Below are positions 41,701 through 49,269 of a stretch of 50,548 nt of DNA, piece after piece. The DNA is from Occallatibacter sp. (GTDB taxonomy: Bacteria; Acidobacteriota; Terriglobia; Terriglobales; Acidobacteriaceae): contig JARLFZ010000018.1 in assembly GCA_031296305.1 (NCBI GenBank), positions 1 through 50,548 on the forward strand. Direction: 5' to 3'. The position numbers and the translations under genes were made by a program. Positions within the stretch are counted from its first letter, which is position 1, and each line of letters opens with the position of its first letter. The notes under the pieces were generated by a model. It saw nothing but the letters and a program-made list of their open reading frames with translations, ran no database searches and was not told the DNA's origin.

Positions 41701-41954
41701 ACGGTGGATGGGGAACAGCGGGCAGAAATTCCATCGAGGGGCCAAATCAGTTTACCTTCGATACATCGATGTCGCGCACCTTCCGGCCGCATGGCAAGTG
41801 GTATCTTGACGTGGCCGTGAATGCTTCGAACACCTTCAACCACGCGGCCTATACGAACTGGAACAACCTCGTGACCAGCGATCAGTTTGGATTGCCATCA
41901 TCGGCGGGCGGCATGCGCAGCCTGCAAACCACGTTCCACCTGAGGTGGCAATGA
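38781..41954 (+). CDS. Oar-like TonB-dependent receptor with N-terminal carboxypeptidase-regulatory-like domain
   Basis: The product (1057 residues from this start) begins with a signal peptide (MHRLRYFVCVAAWLACSALAAAS). A CarboxypepD_reg-like beta-sandwich follows (WRGVVTFGGLPLPGASITA...TALSDDSGTFQFDDLADGKW), then a Pro/Gln-rich linker (about 110-170), a plug region and a long outer-membrane beta-barrel ending HLRW-Q. Barrel patterns such as NAYVSDDWRVMPILTINAGLRWDYSAP and FDQRQLLNLTAQY are typical of Oar/TonB receptors expanded in Acidobacteria. No clear TonB box was identified. An ATG at 38718, overlapping the previous stop, would add 21 polar residues; I prefer 38781 for its signal peptide. 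The transported substrate is unknown. The VWFA gene overlaps its stop by four bases. Confidence 0.88.
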   Translation: MHRLRYFVCVAAWLACSALAAASPWRGVVTFGGLPLPGASITATQGTTTKTALSDDSGTFQFDDLADGKWTIDIQMQTFAPVHAEVTIAPSVPAAAYELKLLSPDQIQASAQTPKPVVEAPTPASTSMPPAAQSQPPQPPQGKKPAQANAPTEIPKAPEENEESADGLLVQGSVNNAATSQYATNAAFGNTRSGSKALYTGGMQVNESNSALNARPYALSGVPTAKPTFNLFTGVAALQGPIKIPHILPRGPNFFVAYVWTRNSNSSTYPGLVPTQAERGIGTNGAPLGYADLSGLTNAQGQPITVYQQGTNTPYTNNHIPMPSGPAAALLALYPSANPSIPSASGYNYQATVLNDTHVDALQSRFDKNIGRKDSFNGRFAFQSTRSDNVNLFGFVDHTGVLGLTTNVQWSHRLKPRVFLYTNFSFSRLRYEMTPNFAGRVNVSEQASIQAWDSTKGLQSPGNLQDAADWGPPALNFGDGTVGLSDANSSFNRNRSDDVTLSTLIYRGKHNIAAGVEFNKRDYNDDFQQNPRGTFNFTGKATQGACTNPSICGSALADFLLGIPDTSAIAFGNANKYFREPVYNAYVSDDWRVMPILTINAGLRWDYSAPITELHGNLVNLDVNSGFTAAQPVVGSNVTGTHFPASLIQPERRIIEPRIGVTWRPIPASTVVIKAGYGLYPDTSVYQNVILNMAQQAPLSKSLSVQNSTSCPLTLANGFTPCASVTSDTFGIDPNFRIGYAQDWQVSIQRDMPFALQMTATYSGVKGTHGPQEILPNSYPLGATDPYPGSYPVGFVYETSNGNSIREAGQLQLRRRLRSGFAATLSYTFAKSIDDDAYLGGAGHQTASGSGSAQSSSLSYPSAAIAQNWLNPRGERSLSSFDQRQLLNLTAQYTSGQGLEGGTLLGGWRGRALKEWTVLGNLTYGTGSPETPLYPSAVPGTGFSNILRPNLTGAPIYGSGTATHLNAAAYSAPNGGWGTAGRNSIEGPNQFTFDTSMSRTFRPHGKWYLDVAVNASNTFNHAAYTNWNNLVTSDQFGLPSSAGGMRSLQTTFHLRWQ

Positions 41955-44116
41955 TGCGGAAACTGGCAATCTTCGCAATTCTTCTTGTGACCGTCGCAGG
42001 CTCGCGTCCGCAGCAGGTAGGCCAGAACAAAAATGCCGGTGAGGCGCAGAATTTTACCATCAAGGTGCAGTCGAATCTTGTGGTCGAAGCCGTTGAGGTA
42101 AAGGACAAGCAGGGCAACTTCGTTCACGGACTTACCGCCAAGGATTTTGTCCTCACCGAAGACGGTGTTGCGCAGACCATTAAATACTGCGAGCACCAGA
42201 ACCTGTCTGAAACCGCCAAGCCCCTGCCTGCGATGACCTCCGCCACCGAGAACGTTACGGTTTACAACAAACTGGCGCGTGAGGCCATCGCACCGGAAAC
42301 CATGGACAACCAGCGCTACAAGGATAAGCGGCTGCTGGCCTTGTATTTTGACATGACGGCCTTGCCGCCGTCCGATCAGATGCGCGCGCTCGAAGCCGCG
42401 GAAAAATTCGTCCGCACGCAGATGACCACAGCGGATCTGCTGTCGATCATGCGCTACCAGGGTGGCTCGGTCGACATTTTGCAGGATTTTACAGCCGACC
42501 GCAATCGTCTGCTCAGCATTCTTGAAACCATGGTCGTCGGCGAAGGCCAGGGACTCGAGGGCACAACCGACGATGCCAGCAGCACCGATACCGGCGCGGC
42601 CTTCGGGCAGGACGATAGCGAGTTCAACGTCTTCAACACTGACCGGCAACTTTCCGCTCTGCAAACCGCGTCGCACATGCTTGGCCAGGTGAGCGAAAAA
42701 AAGTCGCTGCTCTATTTTGCCAGCGGATTGCGGCTGAACGGCATCGATAACCAGGCGCAGATGCATGCCACGGCCGACGAGGCGATCAAAGATGGTGTGA
42801 CGATTTGGACCGTTGACGCGCGCGGACTGGTGGCCAACGCGCCCATGGGCGATGCCTCGCAGGGCTCGCCCGGCGGGCAGTCCATGTATACCGGCGCGTC
42901 GGCGCAGGCCGTCACCACCAACTTCCAGCGCTCGCAAGACACGCTCTACGCGCTGGCCGGCGACACCGGCGGCAAGGCATTCCTCGACAACAACGACCTC
43001 TCGCGCGGCATCGTGCAGGCCCAGGAATCGATTTCGGATTACTACATCCTCGGCTACTACACATCGAACACCGACCCCAACGGAAAATTCCGGCGCATTC
43101 GCATTTCGCTCGCAAACAATCAGGAAGCCAAGCTCGACTACCGTCAGGGCTACTACGCGAACAAGGAGTTCAACAAATTCAACGACGTCGATCGCGAGCG
43201 CCAGCTTGAAGACGCGTTGATGCTCGAAGATCCCATCACCGATCTCACCATCGCCATGGAGATCGACTACTTCCAGCTCAATCGCGCTGAATATTTTGTG
43301 CCCATCATCGTCAAAATTCCCGGCCGCGAGCTGGCGCTGGCCAAGCGCGGCGGCGCCGAGATCACGCGCATCGACTTTGTCGGCGAGATCAAGGACTTGG
43401 TCGGCGGCACCACCGTCAGCAACGTCCGCGACAACACCAACATCAAGCTAACCGACAAGACCGCCGCAGAGCTCGCCCGCGTGCCTCTCGAATACGACAC
43501 CGGATTCACGCTGCTGCCCGGAAAATATTCCATCAAGTTCCTGGCGCGCGACGATGAAACCGGCCGCATCGGCACCTTCCAGACCACCTTCGTCATTCCC
43601 AACCTGAACAAGGAACTCAAGCGCGTTCCCATCAGCGCTGTGGTGCTCTCGAGCCAACGCGTCGATTTGCGCGATGCCATCTACGACGCTGCGAAAGCCA
43701 AAGACCGCGCCAAGGACGAAGCCGTCAATCCGCTCGTCGAAAACGGAAAGAAGCTCATCCCCAGCGTGACCCGCGTCTTCTCCACCGGTCACCAGATTCA
43801 CGTCTACTTACAGGCGTACAAGCCAGCGCCAGCAGCCACGCTGCCATCCGCGCCGGCAACGGCGACGTCGCCCGCACCCAGCGCGCAGCCGCTCTTCGCA
43901 TTCGTCAGCCTTTATCAGAGCGGCAAAAAGCTATATGAGACGCCGCCGCAATCCATCCTCCCCAGCACCACAAGCCGATTGGGCACGATGAGCCTGAACT
44001 TCGATCTCGGCGTCGACACTTTGCCGCGCGGATCCTACGATTGCCAGGTAACAGTGATCGATCCCGCAACGCAGAAAGCAGCCTTCTGGCGCGCGTCCAT
44101 TCTGTTGGTGCAGTAG
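41951..44116 (+). CDS. VWFA-related protein (TIGR03436, acidobacterial type)
   Basis: The 721-residue exported protein has a short signal sequence (MMRKLAIFAILLVTVAGS) and the acidobacterial VWFA-domain hallmarks: FTIKVQSNLVVEAVEVKDKQGNFVHGLTAKDFVLTEDG (about 32-70), a VWA-like core with LLALYFDMTALPPSDQM and KKSLLYFASGLRL, DTGGKAFLDNNDLSRGI and YYILGYYTSN. The MIDAS DxSxS is altered (DMTA), so metal-dependent adhesion is doubtful. The C-terminal ~300 residues are beta-rich with no recognised domain. GAGG stands before the ATG at 41951, which overlaps the receptor stop (ATGA), and a GTG at 41945 is an alternative. The coupling suggests it works with the receptor at the cell envelope, though its role is unknown. 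Confidence 0.87.
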   Translation: MMRKLAIFAILLVTVAGSRPQQVGQNKNAGEAQNFTIKVQSNLVVEAVEVKDKQGNFVHGLTAKDFVLTEDGVAQTIKYCEHQNLSETAKPLPAMTSATENVTVYNKLAREAIAPETMDNQRYKDKRLLALYFDMTALPPSDQMRALEAAEKFVRTQMTTADLLSIMRYQGGSVDILQDFTADRNRLLSILETMVVGEGQGLEGTTDDASSTDTGAAFGQDDSEFNVFNTDRQLSALQTASHMLGQVSEKKSLLYFASGLRLNGIDNQAQMHATADEAIKDGVTIWTVDARGLVANAPMGDASQGSPGGQSMYTGASAQAVTTNFQRSQDTLYALAGDTGGKAFLDNNDLSRGIVQAQESISDYYILGYYTSNTDPNGKFRRIRISLANNQEAKLDYRQGYYANKEFNKFNDVDRERQLEDALMLEDPITDLTIAMEIDYFQLNRAEYFVPIIVKIPGRELALAKRGGAEITRIDFVGEIKDLVGGTTVSNVRDNTNIKLTDKTAAELARVPLEYDTGFTLLPGKYSIKFLARDDETGRIGTFQTTFVIPNLNKELKRVPISAVVLSSQRVDLRDAIYDAAKAKDRAKDEAVNPLVENGKKLIPSVTRVFSTGHQIHVYLQAYKPAPAATLPSAPATATSPAPSAQPLFAFVSLYQSGKKLYETPPQSILPSTTSRLGTMSLNFDLGVDTLPRGSYDCQVTVIDPATQKAAFWRASILLVQ

Positions 44117-44155
44117 CCGCAAAGGACTGTGGCAAACGCAAGCCTCGTCAGTTGC

Positions 44156-44190
44156 CCCATCCTAAACGCGCTTTGTGCGTTTAGGGTGGG
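44156..44190. terminator. Long hairpin after the VWFA gene
   Basis: CCCATCCTAAACGC (44156-44169) pairs with GCGTTTAGGGTGGG (44177-44190) over 14 positions with one G-U and a 7-base loop. It starts 40 bases after the stop at 44116 and probably ends the receptor/VWFA message, although no T-run follows. Similar CCCA...TGGG hairpins are dispersed in Acidobacteria genomes. Confidence 0.5.
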
Positions 44191-44223
44191 ATCGCACGAA
44201 CCAAAACCCACATGTCTTGTATC

Positions 44224-44284
44224 AGGGCGCGGCTTTTAGCCGCGCCGAAAAGCGTCCTGAAGCAAACAGGGCTTTAGCCCCTGC
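44224..44284. repeat. Dispersed double-hairpin repeat, copy 3 (diverged)
   Basis: GGGCGCGGCTTTTAGCCGCGCC (hairpin), a spacer of about 22 bases with GAAGCAAACAG, and GGGCTTTAGCCCCTG (hairpin) repeat the arrangement of the copies at 13457 and 29403, with different stem sequences. It lies between the VWFA and glutathione peroxidase genes. Confidence 0.6.
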
Positions 44285-44338
44285 GACACGAACCCGCCGC
44301 CGCTGCGTTAGGATAAAACTCAAGAGGAGATTCCCACC

Positions 44339-44890
44339 TTGACTTCATCCATCTACGACATCCCTGTTACGAAAATCACCGGCGAAGCCGCATCACTCGG
44401 CGAGTTCAAAGGCAAAGTCCTGCTCGTCGTCAACGTCGCGTCAAAATGCGGCCTCACGCCTCAATACGAGGGTCTGGAAAATCTCTACGAGCGTTTTCGC
44501 GGCCAGGGCCTTGTGGTCGCGGGCTTTCCCGCCAACGACTTCAAAGCTCAGGAGCCGGGCACGAATGACGAAATCCAGAGCTTCTGCACTTTGAATTACG
44601 GCGTCAAATTCCCCATGTTCGGCAAAATTGCCGTCACCGGCGCGGAAAAGCATCCGCTCTATGCATCGCTGATCGCCGCGCAACCCACGGCCAAAGGCGA
44701 TCCCGCCGGATGGGCTGCCGTCCTCAAGCAGCACAACATCGACGCCAACCCCGCGCCCGAGATCCAGTGGAACTTTGAGAAGTTCATCGTGAGTCGCGAC
44801 GGCAAAGTGGCGGCGCGCTTTGCGCCCAACACCGCGCCCGACGCTCCCGAGTTGATTGCAGCCGTCGAGAGCGAACTCGCGAAGAGTTAA
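44339..44890 (+). CDS. Glutathione peroxidase-family protein (Cys type)
   Basis: The 183-residue product has NVASKCG (peroxidatic Cys37), FPANDF (63-68), SFCTLNYGVKFPMF with a likely resolving Cys83, and QWNF (Trp144, Asn145). Cys-type family members usually draw electrons from thioredoxin rather than glutathione and reduce hydrogen or organic peroxides. The position of the catalytic-tetrad Gln (FPCNQF in classical enzymes) is Asp67 here, a substitution I believe occurs in other bacterial members but which could alter activity. Translation starts at a TTG (44339) after GAGGAG (about 44324-44329). There is no signal peptide, so it acts in the cytoplasm. It is not obviously in an operon. Confidence 0.93.
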   Translation: MTSSIYDIPVTKITGEAASLGEFKGKVLLVVNVASKCGLTPQYEGLENLYERFRGQGLVVAGFPANDFKAQEPGTNDEIQSFCTLNYGVKFPMFGKIAVTGAEKHPLYASLIAAQPTAKGDPAGWAAVLKQHNIDANPAPEIQWNFEKFIVSRDGKVAARFAPNTAPDAPELIAAVESELAKS

Positions 44891-44989
44891 TCCGCATCGC
44901 TACGCACAGATGTGGTGCCCCCGGTCCCTCGCATTTGGAGACCGGGGATGATCGGTGCAAGTGCTAGTCATACCCTGTATCCTCACACC

Positions 44990-47143
44990 ATGCACGAAGC
45001 CGCTTCCCCAAACGCCGGCAATCAGCTAGCACACGCAGCGTCGGCCTATCTCCGCTCAGCTCGCCATCAGCCCGTTCACTGGCATGCGTGGGGCGAGGCT
45101 GCGTTCGCGCGCGCCCAGGCCGAGGGCAAGCCCATCCTGCTCGACATCGGCGCAGTGTGGTGCCATTGGTGCCACGTCATGGATGGCGAATCGTACGAGG
45201 ATCCCGAAATCGCCGCGCTCATCAACCAGCTTTTCATCGCCGTCAAAGTGGATCGCGACGAGCGGCCCGATGTGGATGCGCGTTATCAGGCCGCGGTATC
45301 GGCCATCAGCGGTCAGGGCGGGTGGCCGCTCACCGCATTTCTCACGCCCGACGGCCGCCCCTACTTCGGCGGCACCTACATTCCTCGCGACGACCGCTAT
45401 GGCCGCCCCGGCATGGGACGCGTCTTGATGGCCATGGCGCAGGTGTGGCGCGAGCGCCGCGACGAAGCGCTCGAAACCGCTTCCAGCGTGATGGCCGCCA
45501 TCGAGCACAACGAGAGCTTTTCCGCGCGCAGCGGTCTTTCCCTCGATTTAGTAGAGAAGATTGCGGGATCGATCATCGGCCAATTCGATGCCCGCAACGG
45601 AGGCTTCGGCTCGCAGCCCAAGTTTCCTCATCCCGCGGCGCTCGACCTGCTGCTCCAGATTGCCGTCAGCCGTAACCAAGCTCCTGCCCGCGAAGCCTTC
45701 GTCACGACGCTCGAAAAGATGGCGCGCGGCGGCGTCTACGATCAACTCGCGGGAGGCTTTCATCGCTACAGCGTCGACGAACGCTGGATCGTTCCGCACT
45801 TCGAGAAGATGCTCTACGACAATACGGAGCTTCTGCGCAACTACGTCCACGGCTATCAGAGCTTTGTGCGCGAGGACTTCCTCGAAACCGCGCAAGAGAT
45901 CGTCGCATGGCTCGACTCCACCATGACCGACCGCGAGCGCGGCGGATTTTTTGCCTCGCAGGACGCCGATGTGGGTCTCGACGACGATGGCGACTACTTT
46001 ACGTGGACGCTCGAAGAGGCGCGCGCTGTTCTCGATCCCGCGGAGGTGGAATTTGCCGCGAAGTATTGGGACATCGGCGAACTTGGCGACATGCATCACA
46101 ACCCGGCCAAGAACGTGCTGCATGTAGATCGATCGCTCGCCGAGATGGCCAAAGAATCCGGTGCGCCCTACGCATCGCTCCTCGCCCTGCTTGATTCGGC
46201 CCGCGCCAAACTCCTCGCCGCGCGCGCCCTGCGCCCCACGCCGTTCATCGACCGCACGCTCTACACAGGCTGGAACGCGATGGCGGTCACAGCCTACCTC
46301 GAAACCGCACGCGTCCTGCGCATGGATTCAGCGAAGGAGTTTGCGCTACTCACTCTCGATCGGCTTCTCAAAGAAGCCTGGGATGGCGAAGTTTCCGAAA
46401 ACGGTCCGGGGCTCGCGCACGTCATCGCCTACGCCGATGGCCCGGAGCAGTTGACAGGCGGCGAAAAGATCCCCGGCACGCTCGACGATTACGCCTTTAC
46501 CATCCACGCCTGCATCGACGCGTGGATGGCGAGCGGCGACATGAGCTATCACCACGCCGCCGTCAAGTTGGCGGACGCGATGATTGCGCGCTTCCATGAT
46601 TCGGCCTTTGGCGGATTCTTCGACGCGGCCGCGCCTCCCGAAAATTCGCTCGGCGCATTATCTGCGCGGCGCAAGCCCCTGCAAGACGCACCCACGCCGT
46701 CAGGAAACCCCACGGCCGCCGGGGCCCTGCTGCGCCTTGAGGCACTGAGTGGGACCAAAAAGTATCGCGAAATCGCCGAAGATACGCTGGCCTGTTTTGC
46801 CGGCATCGTGGACCACTTCGGCCTCTACGCCGGCAGCTATGGCCTCGCCGCCGAGCGCCTTCTGCTCGATCCCGTGCAAGTGGTTATCGCCGGCGCAGGG
46901 CCGGAAGCGGCGCGTCTTGAAGCCTTGGCCGTAGCGCGCTTCGCCATCAACAAAACCGTGATGCGCATCGATCCCGCGCGACTCGTCGCGGGCGAAGTTC
47001 CTGAAGCGTTGGCCGAGACCCTGCTCCAGGTTCCACCACCCACCGAAGCCGAAGCATGGGCCATGATCTGCCGCGGCCGCACCTGCCTGCCGCCGATCAC
47101 CGACGGTGAGGCCCTGCTGAATGCGCTCGAACCGGATTCCTAG
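44990..47143 (+). CDS. Thioredoxin-fold DUF255/YyaL family protein
   Basis: The 717-residue product has a thioredoxin-like N-domain with the DUF255 signature WCHWCHVM (Cys58, Cys61), ESYEDPEIAALIN and DRDERPDVD. The long (alpha/alpha)6 C-region (about 180-700) has GGFHRYSVDERWIVPHFEKMLYDN and FASQDADV. Members are related to YyaL and to human SPATA20; their role is poorly understood, with redox or sugar-related functions suggested. The family length is about 650-750, so the protein is complete. I chose the ATG at 44990 because conserved sequence starts about 10 residues later; a GTG at 44912 would extend it by 26 unlikely residues. It is monocistronic, facing the MscS gene. Confidence 0.92.
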   Translation: MHEAASPNAGNQLAHAASAYLRSARHQPVHWHAWGEAAFARAQAEGKPILLDIGAVWCHWCHVMDGESYEDPEIAALINQLFIAVKVDRDERPDVDARYQAAVSAISGQGGWPLTAFLTPDGRPYFGGTYIPRDDRYGRPGMGRVLMAMAQVWRERRDEALETASSVMAAIEHNESFSARSGLSLDLVEKIAGSIIGQFDARNGGFGSQPKFPHPAALDLLLQIAVSRNQAPAREAFVTTLEKMARGGVYDQLAGGFHRYSVDERWIVPHFEKMLYDNTELLRNYVHGYQSFVREDFLETAQEIVAWLDSTMTDRERGGFFASQDADVGLDDDGDYFTWTLEEARAVLDPAEVEFAAKYWDIGELGDMHHNPAKNVLHVDRSLAEMAKESGAPYASLLALLDSARAKLLAARALRPTPFIDRTLYTGWNAMAVTAYLETARVLRMDSAKEFALLTLDRLLKEAWDGEVSENGPGLAHVIAYADGPEQLTGGEKIPGTLDDYAFTIHACIDAWMASGDMSYHHAAVKLADAMIARFHDSAFGGFFDAAAPPENSLGALSARRKPLQDAPTPSGNPTAAGALLRLEALSGTKKYREIAEDTLACFAGIVDHFGLYAGSYGLAAERLLLDPVQVVIAGAGPEAARLEALAVARFAINKTVMRIDPARLVAGEVPEALAETLLQVPPPTEAEAWAMICRGRTCLPPITDGEALLNALEPDS

Positions 47144-47155
47144 CCCGCATTCTTC

Positions 47156-47200
47156 ACACGCGGCGAGAACCTGTAGCGCCGGTCTGGAGACCGGCGCTAC
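47156..47200. repeat. Dispersed GTAGCGCCGG repeat with perfect 13-bp hairpin, probable bidirectional terminator
   Basis: GTAGCGCCGGTCT (47173-47185) and AGACCGGCGCTAC (47188-47200) are perfectly complementary. The leading GCGAGAACCTG matches the copy at 31824. It stands between the convergent YyaL and MscS stops (47143 and 47205), a natural place for a shared terminator. Confidence 0.65.
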
Positions 47201-47204
47201 AATC

Positions 47205-48227
47205 TCACTCCCCGCTGAACGGATTGCTTTCGACCGGCTTGATCGTCGTCGCATCGCGTGCCGGTGCCGCCGCTTCCTCAGGCCGCATCGCCGCCCCCGC
47301 CGCATCCGCATCTTCGCGGTGCTGGAACACGCGGTTCGGATCGCCCGGCAGCAGATGATTCTCCTCAAGAGCCAGCCGCACCCGCCGCTGGAACTCGCGC
47401 ACCAACCCGTATTGCTGACTAGCCCGCGTCTTGAAGATGACCGGGAAAATCATCTGCGAACCCTTCACGCTATCGAGGCCCAGAACCTTCGGATCATCCA
47501 GAGTCACGTCGCGGAACTCGTCGCTGTTGCGCAAGTCCATCGCAATCTTTTTCAGCAGCTCTGTCACTGCGTCGGGATGTGCCGAGAAATCCACGCTCAC
47601 GCTAACCGTCGCCACTGCGTAACCTGCGCTCAAATTGGCGACCGTCGTGATCTGCGAATTCGGAATTACATAGAGCGTGCCGTCCGCGTCGCGCACCGCG
47701 GTTCTGCGCAGCGTCAGCGCTTCCACCACGCCACTCACCCCGGCCACGCGCACTTGGTCACCCACGCTGAACTGGCCCTCGACCAGAATCAGAAATCCGT
47801 TCAGCATGTCTTTCACAATGGTTTGTGCGGCCAGGCCAATGGCAATGCCCGCGATGCCCGCCGATGCCAGCAAGGGGGCAAGGCTGAAGCCGATGGTATC
47901 GAGCGCCATAAAGCCCGCAATCAGGCCGATAATCGCCAGGCCCGTGGTCCGGATCACTCCGGCCATGGTTTTCACCTCGGCAAGGCGCTCCAGCCCGGCC
48001 GCGCTAGTCTCTGCCAGACGCGCCATGTGGTGCGTGACGAGGCGCAGCAAGCGGCTGAATATAAAAGCGATGATGGCAATGACAATCAGCTTGGGCAGCT
48101 TGGTATGGACGAACTCCTGGCTGTCGGCTATCCATTCATCCAGCACTTTTCCCAGGAACCGCCCTTCCTGGAATACTCCCCAGCGCATGGCTAGGATGAA
48201 ACTCGCGTGTATCGGTGAAAGAAACAT
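47205..48227 (-). CDS. Small-conductance mechanosensitive channel, MscS family
   Basis: The 340-residue channel has TM1 (about 45-64), TM2 (about 92-108) and the pore-lining TM3 (about 117-146; APLLASAGIAGIAIGLAAQTIVKDMLNGF). The canonical beta-domain segment EGQFSVGDQVRV and RTAVRDADGTLYVIPNSQI follow, then an alpha/beta C-domain and a charged, Ala/Glu-rich tail (about 310-340). It releases solutes on hypo-osmotic shock. The N-terminus (about 1-40) is longer than in the E. coli minimal channel but lacks additional TM helices. The start ATG at 48227 has no strong Shine-Dalgarno. It converges on YyaL and is divergent from the small secreted pair. Confidence 0.93.
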   Translation of the reverse strand: MFLSPIHASFILAMRWGVFQEGRFLGKVLDEWIADSQEFVHTKLPKLIVIAIIAFIFSRLLRLVTHHMARLAETSAAGLERLAEVKTMAGVIRTTGLAIIGLIAGFMALDTIGFSLAPLLASAGIAGIAIGLAAQTIVKDMLNGFLILVEGQFSVGDQVRVAGVSGVVEALTLRRTAVRDADGTLYVIPNSQITTVANLSAGYAVATVSVSVDFSAHPDAVTELLKKIAMDLRNSDEFRDVTLDDPKVLGLDSVKGSQMIFPVIFKTRASQQYGLVREFQRRVRLALEENHLLPGDPNRVFQHREDADAAGAAMRPEEAAAPARDATTIKPVESNPFSGE

Positions 48228-48308
48228 GCCAAAACTCCCCCTTCTAGACTAGACTGTGCGCAGGAATGGCCGGAATCGGCACCCATTCCTCCGGCACATT
48301 TTTGTCCC

Positions 48309-48743
48309 ATGCGAATGTCAATGCAAAGCTGGCATCGTGCTGATCGAGACAGGCCCGAGGGCTGGTTTCGACGCCGCGGCGTGCCCCTCTGTCTGCTGGC
48401 ATGTTGCGCCGCGCTCGCCCTTGCGGCCGGCTCCGGCCTGCTGCGCGGTCATGCACAATCTGCGCCCGCTCCAACCCCCGCGGCTCCTGAAAAAGTTGCC
48501 AGTGCACCGACTCCCGCCGTCGGCCAGCAGCAAAAACCACCCGCCGCGAACACCGCCGACGAGACGCAGAAGCAGCAGATTGCAAGTGAATGTGCCGACC
48601 TGCTCAAGATGGCCACGGATCTGAAGTCGGAGGTCGACAAGACCAACAGGGACACGCTTTCTTTGACGGTCGTCCGCAAAGCCAGCGCGATCGAGCGGCT
48701 CGCTCACAAGGTCAGAACGGCAAGCACCCAAGGGTCGAGGTAA
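48309..48743 (+). CDS. Small secreted protein, tandem pair member A, function unknown
   Basis: The 144-residue product has a basic start, a hydrophobic segment (about 25-45; PLCLLACCAALALAAGSGLL) and a Pro/Ala-rich linker. The C-terminal helical module (about 82-140) has LLKMATDLKSEVDKTNRDTL and IERLAHKVR. The same module occurs in the next gene, so the two are diverged tandem duplicates. The helical pattern suggests oligomerisation by coiled coil. In-frame ATGs at 48309, 48315 and 48321 are all possible starts. No catalytic residues are present. Confidence 0.7.
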   Translation: MRMSMQSWHRADRDRPEGWFRRRGVPLCLLACCAALALAAGSGLLRGHAQSAPAPTPAAPEKVASAPTPAVGQQQKPPAANTADETQKQQIASECADLLKMATDLKSEVDKTNRDTLSLTVVRKASAIERLAHKVRTASTQGSR

Positions 48744-48774
48744 GCCATGCGACGTGCTGCCAGGACGGTTCGTT

Positions 48775-49269
48775 ATGCGTGAAACACGGCGCGTATTTCG
48801 GATTGCCGGATTTCATCCCACCCGTCTGTCCCTCTGCGCGAGTATGGGATTAGCAGTTCTGCTGGCGCTGTTTTACGTTCTCGTCTGCGCGCTGCCCGGC
48901 CATTCTCAGTCGTCCGGAGGATCCTACGGCGGACAGGGGCAAGGCACCCACCCCTTCTCGCCGCACACCGATCTCGGTTCGCCCTCGCCCGAGGATGCTG
49001 ACCCCGCGATGGTCGAAAGACGCATACGCGCGCTCAATAACGAGCGCCAAAAGGAAATCGTCGCCGACACCGATAAGCTGTTGAAGCTCGCCAGGGAACT
49101 GAATGAAGAGGTCGCCAAGACCAATGCGGACTCATTGACCGCGGACGAGTTGCATAAAATCGCCGACATTGAAAAACTCGCGCGCAACGTGCGGCAAAAG
49201 ATGACAGAAGGCTTCGGCCAGCCTCAAACCACCATGCCGCCGGTACCAACGGGTTATTCCACTTATTGA
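48775..49269 (+). CDS. Small secreted protein, tandem pair member B, function unknown
   Basis: The 164-residue product (from ATG 48775) has a hydrophobic signal/anchor (about 24-44; SMGLAVLLALFYVLVCALPGHS), a Gly/Ser-rich stretch and the same helical module as the previous gene: LLKLARELNEEVAKTNADSL, then DIEKLARNVRQKM. The stop of member A is 31 bases upstream, so they are co-transcribed. An in-frame ATG at 48754 adds seven residues. The pairing and the conserved KTNxDxL core suggest a homo- or hetero-oligomeric periplasmic protein. I do not recognise a family name. Confidence 0.7.
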   Translation: MRETRRVFRIAGFHPTRLSLCASMGLAVLLALFYVLVCALPGHSQSSGGSYGGQGQGTHPFSPHTDLGSPSPEDADPAMVERRIRALNNERQKEIVADTDKLLKLARELNEEVAKTNADSLTADELHKIADIEKLARNVRQKMTEGFGQPQTTMPPVPTGYSTY

